A DNA stretch of 64,000 bases from NCBI GenBank assembly GCA_029817715.1, contig JARUPY010000396.1, positions 4,092,001 to 4,156,000 on the forward strand, in the 5' to 3' direction. Of the stretch, positions 58,547 to 64,000 are shown piece after piece. A program made the translations under genes and the position numbers. Numbering within the stretch: position 1 is the first letter of the stretch; each line of letters opens with the position of its first letter. This stretch comes from Melastoma dodecandrum. Its lineage: Eukaryota; Streptophyta; Magnoliopsida; Myrtales; Melastomataceae. A model generated the notes under the pieces. It was not told the DNA's origin. It was given only the letters and a program-made list of their open reading frames with translations, and did no database searches.

Positions 58547-59680
58547 TTGAAAATAAGCACGAAGACATGGGTATCTACCAATAGCAATGGGGAATCGTCT
58601 CATAGTAATAGTGGAAATGATATTGTCGCTTCCCATCACGTCACAATTATCGAGGCTGATGAAAACACTTCCCATAAAGAGGATGATGCAGAAGAGGCTC
58701 CAAAAGTATTCGAGGACCAAAAAAAGTCTATTGTCGACGAGTTGAAGGAAGTCGATCTTGGGGAGGAAGGGGATCATCGTCCTACATTCCTTAGTGCAAG
58801 TTTAACCCCTGAAGAAGAAGAGTTATACATCAGACTGTTGAAGGAATACAAAGATGTCTTCGCATGGAGCTACAAAGAAATGTCCGGCCTTGATCCAAAG
58901 ATAGCAGTCCATAAGTTAGCTGTTAAGCATGGAGTTCGACCCACAAAGCAAGCTCAACGACGTTTCCGCCCAGAGTTAATCCCATTGATAGAAGCCGAAG
59001 TCAACAAGCTTATCGAAGCTGGATTTATTCGGGAGGTGAAATATCCAACATGGATTGCAAATATTGTACCTGTTAAGAAGAAGAACGGTCAACTCCGAGT
59101 TTGCGTTGATTTTCGTGATCTCAATAATGCGTGTCCCAAGGACGATTTTCCTCTTCCGATCACTGAGATAATGGTAGACGTGACCACTGGTTACGAAGCC
59201 CTCAGTTTTATCGATGGATCATCGGGATACAATCAAATCCGAATGGATCCGAAAGATGTGAAAATGACAGCTTTTCGTACTCCAAAAGGAATATATTGTT
59301 ATAAGGTGATGCCTTTTAGGTTGAAGAATGTTGGAGCAACTTATCAACGAGCTATGAAACGGATTTTTGATGATATTCTCCACAGGTATGTAGATGTTAT
59401 GTGGATGATCTGGTTGTCAAATCCAGACAAAGGCACGATTATATTGATGACCTTAGAAAAGTATTTGACAGACTGCGCAAATATCAACTGAAAATGAACC
59501 CCTTGAAGTGTGCATTCGGGGTCACTTCGGGAAAGTTCCTTGGATTTAGCGTTCAACATCGAGGCATTAAAGTCGATCAATCAAAGATAGATGAGATTAT
59601 GAAGATGCTAAGACCAAAGAATATACATGAGTTGAAGAGCCTTCAAGGGAATCTTGCATACATTCAAAGGTTTATATGAA
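58547..59680 (+). pseudogene. Reverse transcriptase of the Tat-lineage element
   Basis: The RT runs from TPEEEELYIRLLKEYKDVFA through FIREVKYPTWIANIVPVKKK, LRVCVDFRDLNNACPKDDFP and SFIDGSSGYNQIRM to GKFLGFSVQHRGIKVDQSKI. The catalytic YVDDLVVKS block is present but one nucleotide is missing just before it (near 59394), which throws the frame. PFRLKNVGATYQ carries Arg where Gly is usual. Confidence 0.9.
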
Positions 59681-59682
59681 AC

Positions 59683-61034
59683 TTGCCCGGACGATGCCAT
59701 CCCTTTCATAAATTGATGAAGAAAGGTACTCCTTTTGAGTGGGATGAAGCGTGTGAAAATGCATTCAACAACATAAAAGCCTATTTGTCGAAGCCGCCGG
59801 TCCTAAATGCTCCAATCCAAGGAAGACCCCTCATACTTTATATAGCAGCACCAAAAGCTTCACTAGCAGTTATGTTAGCTCAGGAGAACGATAATGGAAA
59901 AGAAAATGCCATGTACTATTTAAGCAGGACTTTAGCCATAGCGGAATTGAATTACTCTCCAATTGAGAAGACATGTCTTGCTTTAATATTTGCCATTCAA
60001 AAGTTACGACATTATCTGCAGGCACACTCTGTTCATCTCATATCACGGGCAGATCCTCTCAAATATATAATGTCAAGGCCAATTTTATTTGGTCGTCTCG
60101 CGAAATGGGCACTTATACTCCAAGAATTTGAGATCTTGTATGTTCCTCAAAAGGCTGTGAAGGGACAAGCTTTGACCGACTTCTTAGCAGATCATCCTAT
60201 ACCATATAATTGGAAAGTATCGGAAGAATTACCCGATGAGGAAGTAATGTTGATTGATGCTCCCTCTCCATGGAAAATGTTCTTTGATGGGTCAGCTACA
60301 CAAAGAGGCGCGGGAACTGGAGTTGTCTTCGTCACATCCGATGGAGATATCATCCCTTATGCATATACCCTCACTCAGTTATGCTTAAATAATATGGCTG
60401 AGTATCAGACTCACATACTCGGGTTAGAAATGGCCATGAATAACAAAGTATATAGTTTGACGGTATATGGAGACTCAAAGCTTGTGATTAATAAATTTCT
60501 ATCCACATACGAGGTTCGCAAGCCAGAGCTTTTGCCTTATCATGATTATGTGGTTAAACTCGCAGGGTGGTTTCCAGATATTACAATAAGTCATATACCG
60601 AGAAAGGAAAACGCACAAGCAGATGCCTTGGCGAGTCTTGCTTCTGCTCTTACTTCGGTAGATCGAGAGGTCAGCATCAGCTTGTGTCAAGCATGGGTGG
60701 TTCCACCAATCCCTGACAAGGAGGAAACAAACGAAATAAATCTTATATCCGTTTATAACATAGATGACCAAGATTGGAGACAACCACTCATCGACTTTCT
60801 CGAGCACGGAAAGCTGCCTAACGACCCACGACAAAAAGTAGATGTAAGGAGGAGAGCGCCTCGATTCATATATTTTAAAAATACTCTTTATCGGCGAACC
60901 TTTGAAGGAGTATTCTTGCGATGCCTTGGAGTGGAAGAAGCCACCAATGTAGAGGAGGCGCATTCTGGAGTTTGTGAGGCTCATCAATCTGGTCCTAAAC
61001 TCCACTTCCAATTGAAGAGCATGTATTATTATTA
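59683..61034 (+). pseudogene. RNase H, archaeal-type RNase H and integrase zinc region of the Tat element
   Basis: A single open frame of 450 codons. The first RNase H (ALIFAIQKLRHYLQAHSVHL, LAKWALILQEFEILY) is followed by a second, archaeal-type RNase H with the acidic residues in FDGSA, AEYQ, YGDSKLVI and NAQADALA. Two RNase H domains in series are the hallmark of Tat-lineage gypsy elements. The integrase H2C2 region begins at AHSGVCEAHQSGPKLHFQLK and is cut by TAG where Trp is expected (YYY*PTM). Confidence 0.9.
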
Positions 61035-62020
61035 GCCGACAATGGTAAAGGATTGTATGGAATATGCAAAGAAGTGTCAAGCATGTCAATTTCACGCCAA
61101 CTTCATCCATCAATCGCCCGAGCCACTTCATCCAACTGTAGCATCTTGGCCATTTGATGCCTGGGGCTAGATGTCGTAGGCCCATTACACCCAAATCATC
61201 AGGGGGTTACTCATATATTTTGGCGGCAACCGATTATTTCTCCAAATGGGCCGAAGCTACATTCTTTCGAGAAGTGAAGAAGAAAATGGTGATCACCTTC
61301 ATCAAGAATAATATTATTTTTCGTTATGGTATGCCTCGCTATACCATCACAGATAATAGCCGGAATTTCTCTAATAAGGCCATTGATAAATTTTGCGAGC
61401 AATTTGGTTTCAAATTATATAACTCTTCCATGTATTATGCGGCCGCAAACGGGTTGGCGGAGGAGGCGTTCAATAAAACGCTATGCAATCTTCTAAAGAA
61501 GGTGGTCGATAAAGCTAGAAGAGATTGGTATGAACGAGTTGGAGAAGCCCTATGAGCGTATCGTACGACGTATAGAACTGCGACTCAAATGACGCCATAC
61601 TCGTTGGTCTACGGCGTTGAAGCGGTCCTTCCGCTTGAACGACAAATACCGTCACTGCGAATAGCCATACAAGAGGGACTTTATCTGGAAGATAATGCGT
61701 GATTGCGCTTGCATGAACTATAAGCTTTGGATGAGAAACATCTTGAAGCCCAGCAGCGGATTGAATGCTATCAGGCGAGGATATCGAAGTCTTTTAACAA
61801 GAAAGTACGACCTCTTTCCTTTCAAGTAGGTGACCTTGTTTTGGCGGTGCGAAGACCTATAATCATCACGCACAAGACCGGGATCAAATTCACATCCAAG
61901 TGGGATGGTCCATACGTAGTCCAAGAGGCTTACACTAGGGGTGCCTACAAGAGAGTTGATCGAGATGGAGTACGGGTCGGACCAATCAATGGGAAGTTCC
62001 TAAAACGATACTACGCCTAA
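61035..62020 (+). pseudogene. Integrase core and C-terminus of the Tat element
   Basis: The zinc-finger cysteines CQACQFHANF, the core LDVVGPITPKSSGG (after a 1-nt shift near 61168), ATDYFSKWAEAT, ITDNSRNFSNKAIDKFCEQF and the region of the third acidic residue (LAEEAFNKTL) are readable. [20 protein letters not shown] follows a stop at about 61553. The C-terminal frame 61727-62020 ends KFTSKWDGPYVVQE and INGKFLKRYYA. At least three stops and one frameshift disable it. Confidence 0.9.
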
Positions 62021-62119
62021 AGAATAATGCTCCATGTTGAATGAGCCTAAATTGACGAAAAAAATAAAAAAAAAGACAAAAACAGCAAAAAAAAAAAAAA
62101 ACTAGAAAAAAGGATCTTC

Positions 62120-62269
62120 ATGTAATATTCCTGGCCTGCATGAGTATAAAGTGTGAACGGTTAAATAAAATGTAATACTCCTGGCCCGCACGAATATAAA
62201 CTGTGAACGGCTAAATAAAATGTAATACTCTTGGCTCGCACGAGTATAAACTGTGAACGATATAATAAA
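62120..62269 (+). repeat. Three tandem copies of a 50-bp unit
   Basis: Units at 62120-62169, 62170-62219 and 62220-62269 each begin ATGTAATAYTC and contain TATAAACTGTGAACG. They lie between the end of integrase and the antisense gene, in the spacer typical of Tat elements. Confidence 0.85.
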
Positions 62270-62401
62270 AAGAATCAAAGTCCAAAGCATAAATTAACTA
62301 GAAAGAAAAAAAGGGCTCAAGGTTCCAGAGTAAATTGTGCAATCTCCTCGCGTGAGGTCTCGATCAACTCGCGAAGCTCTTCTAAAGACTGAAAATCATC
62401 G

Positions 62402-64000
62402 TCATGAACCACGTTGACTCCCTCCAAAACACGCATGGATTCCTTCATCATCAGCCTTTGTTGTGACCTCCTTGAGAATATCCTCTCGATCCGCCTTGGC
62501 CTTAATACAATCAGTTAATTGTCGTTGGAGTTCTTCAATCCGAATCTCATCTTCAGCAAGCTGGCTCTCTATGTTGGTCTTCTCCATCATAATACCTTTC
62601 TCTTCAGCTTCGGCTTCAACGAGACAACTTCTGATCGACGCCACCTCTTTATCACTCCTTTAGTGGCAGTTGCTAAGTCTGAGTATCGCATGGAGCTCTC
62701 TGTATACTCCTTGATCAAAGAGGGAATGGGAGTCAGATCCAAATGCTCACATTTATCGATGAGTTTGAGAGCATTCTTAATCTCCTCTGCAATAACATGT
62801 CCTCTACTGAAAGGAGTCCTCGAAATCTTCTCCTTGATATCATCCCAAATACTAGCCGCAAACTTCTTATATGCTCGTGAGGCTATAGAGTCGAAGTAGA
62901 AAGACGATACGGCTGGTGTAGTTGAGACTAGATCAACAAAATGAGAAGGTTCGTTGTTTCTCTTAGGCTGGATCACTTCCTCCACGGCATGCTCTTCCTT
63001 GTGAAGCGGCTTTAGAAGCTCCTGACCAAGTGGGCTCAATACAGAAGGCTCACCATTGTCATCCATGAAATCAACCAACTCATTCGCGAGCTACAATAGC
63101 AAACAAAGCCGAAATAAGACGCGGATCGTCTAAAATATATGCGTAAATGATATGAGATGTTCACCAACTCATTGCCAGCTAGAATGATGTTATTTGACAT
63201 GTCTTCGACTACATCGAGGTTCCCAGATGCATGCTTTGAACGCCTCTGCCTCTTGAAATGTCTGTTATCATCTGGAGTTTGTGACTTTTCAGAATGCGCA
63301 ACTGTTGATGAAAACAAGGCATGTTTGTTAACAAGGTAAAACAAAACAAAAAAAATGAAACAAAAAAAGTGAATGATATATGTGTTTATAAATACCAGTA
63401 TTTGGTGGTAAAGACATTTTCTTTTGGGTGATACCGGCCGGCTTGGTTGTCTTTTCTCGAGAATTTTCATCTGAGTCAGAAGAATCCTCAATCCAAAGAC
63501 CGCCCTTTCTGTGGAAGAAGTTATGGCACCAATATACGTTCCCTCCATTATGAATAAGTTCGCGAGCCGCACGAGCATCGAAGTAACGCGCCCCACCTTC
63601 GCCAGAATAACCAATCATCCGGGAGCCAACAATGGCGTTTGGAACAAGAAAGTGAGTCCGAAAATAGAATGATAACCATCCGTATACGTAATGTACTGGA
63701 AAACAAACTTTATGAACCCCGGCAAGAGTAGAATTGCAAATCTCATTTAATCCTCGGTATATGATGGCCAAGACAGGAACCGCAAGGCTAAAGCCTTTTC
63801 CCACTGCCATCAAGCTCGCCACTTTGAATGTTTCCGGACGTATATATGCTTCGCACGCAGGAATACAAATACGGATAACCAACAGGCGATGAAGGCAGAA
63901 AGATAAGTCTGCAAACGCATTTCTTCGTTAATGCCCAAATCTTCAAATACTCCTCCTTCCTTATGACTCCAAGGAGATGCGTCTGCTATTGGCCGTGCAG
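62402..64000 (-). pseudogene. Antisense plant-mobile-domain gene of the Tat element (partial)
   Basis: On the strand opposite to pol, a spliced gene enters from the right edge. Its first visible exon reads DASPWSHKEGGVFEDLGINE and TYLSAFIACWLSVFVF. One nucleotide is lost near 63860, then PACEAYIRPETFKVASLMAV, FSLAVPVLAIIYRGLNEI and FPVHYVYGWLSFYFRTHF continue, the signature of the plant mobile domain. Later exons join across GT-AG introns: about 63403-63882, 63171-63302 (SEKSQTPDDNRHFKRQRRSK) and about 62590-63091 (LANELVDFMDDNGEPSVLSP). A Glu/Lys-rich tail resembling a coiled coil continues on 62402-62644 in another frame. Antisense extra genes between integrase and the 3' LTR are known in Tat/Ogre elements. 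The indel near 63860 disables this copy. Confidence 0.75.

Overview
The window is nuclear DNA of a flowering plant, most likely a eudicot. The genes have GT-AG introns and plant TATA/poly(A) context, the protein families are plant-specific (ACC oxidase, plant NADK2, MEI1, AAP permease, thionin-like, EAR-type ERF), and retrotransposons and Mutator-type DNA elements fill the rest. I cannot name the species. Five intact protein genes are seen: a cysteine-rich thionin-like gene (about 5.4-5.9 kb, +), an ACO5-type ACC oxidase (18.9-20.0 kb, +), a 15-exon MEI1/TopBP1-like BRCT gene (28.7-35.8 kb, -), a single-exon RING-H2 E3 ligase (37.6-38.3 kb, +) and an AAP3-type amino acid permease (42.9-44.8 kb, -). 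A full-length chloroplast-type NAD kinase 2 locus (21.6-26.4 kb, -) is recognisable but carries several in-frame stops and frameshifts, so it is called a pseudogene.

Layout. 0-4.3 kb: a degraded Ty1/copia element split inside its integrase by a 1,986-bp solo LTR with a clean 5-bp target duplication. 5.4-5.9 kb: thionin-like gene. 6.3-7.3 kb: Mutator-type inverted-repeat element. 8.7-15.9 kb: a decayed Ty3/gypsy element whose reverse transcriptase is interrupted by about 3.4 kb of foreign DNA that includes a fragment of a dynamin-related (DRP1-like) gene with its intron. 17.2-17.9 kb: LTR-like DNA with eight 23-bp tandem repeats upstream of a TATA box. 18.9-44.8 kb: the genic core (ACO5, NADK2 pseudogene, MEI1, RING, AAP3), interrupted by a GC-rich array of palindromes (26.7-27.7 kb), a hyccin-carrying Pack-MULE (38.8-39.6 kb) and a 1.4-kb fold-back element (40.5-42.0 kb). 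45.5-49.7 kb: a MITE, a Pack-MULE holding two pieces of an ERF repressor gene in opposite orientation, and a second copy of the 1.4-kb fold-back element. 50-55 kb: mostly unassigned DNA, with a tRNA-like SINE head and a 200-bp tandem repeat. 55.4-64 kb: a decayed Tat-lineage Ty3/gypsy element with two RNase H domains and an antisense, intron-containing plant-mobile-domain gene.

The strongest unexplained structures are (a) a two-copy family of 1.4-kb fold-back elements made almost entirely of TTTAGTAA/TTACTAAA words, each copy bounded by a perfect 10-bp target duplication, and (b) a roughly 1-kb mirror-symmetric array of about 16 GC-rich palindromes. Also notable are a probable U12-type (AT-initial) intron in MEI1, the transition-biased decay of NADK2, and three captured host-gene fragments (DRP1, hyccin, ERF). 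The ACO5-NADK2-MEI1-AAP3 clustering recalls Arabidopsis chromosome 1, where, from memory, MEI1 and ACO5 are neighbours and AAP3 is close by.
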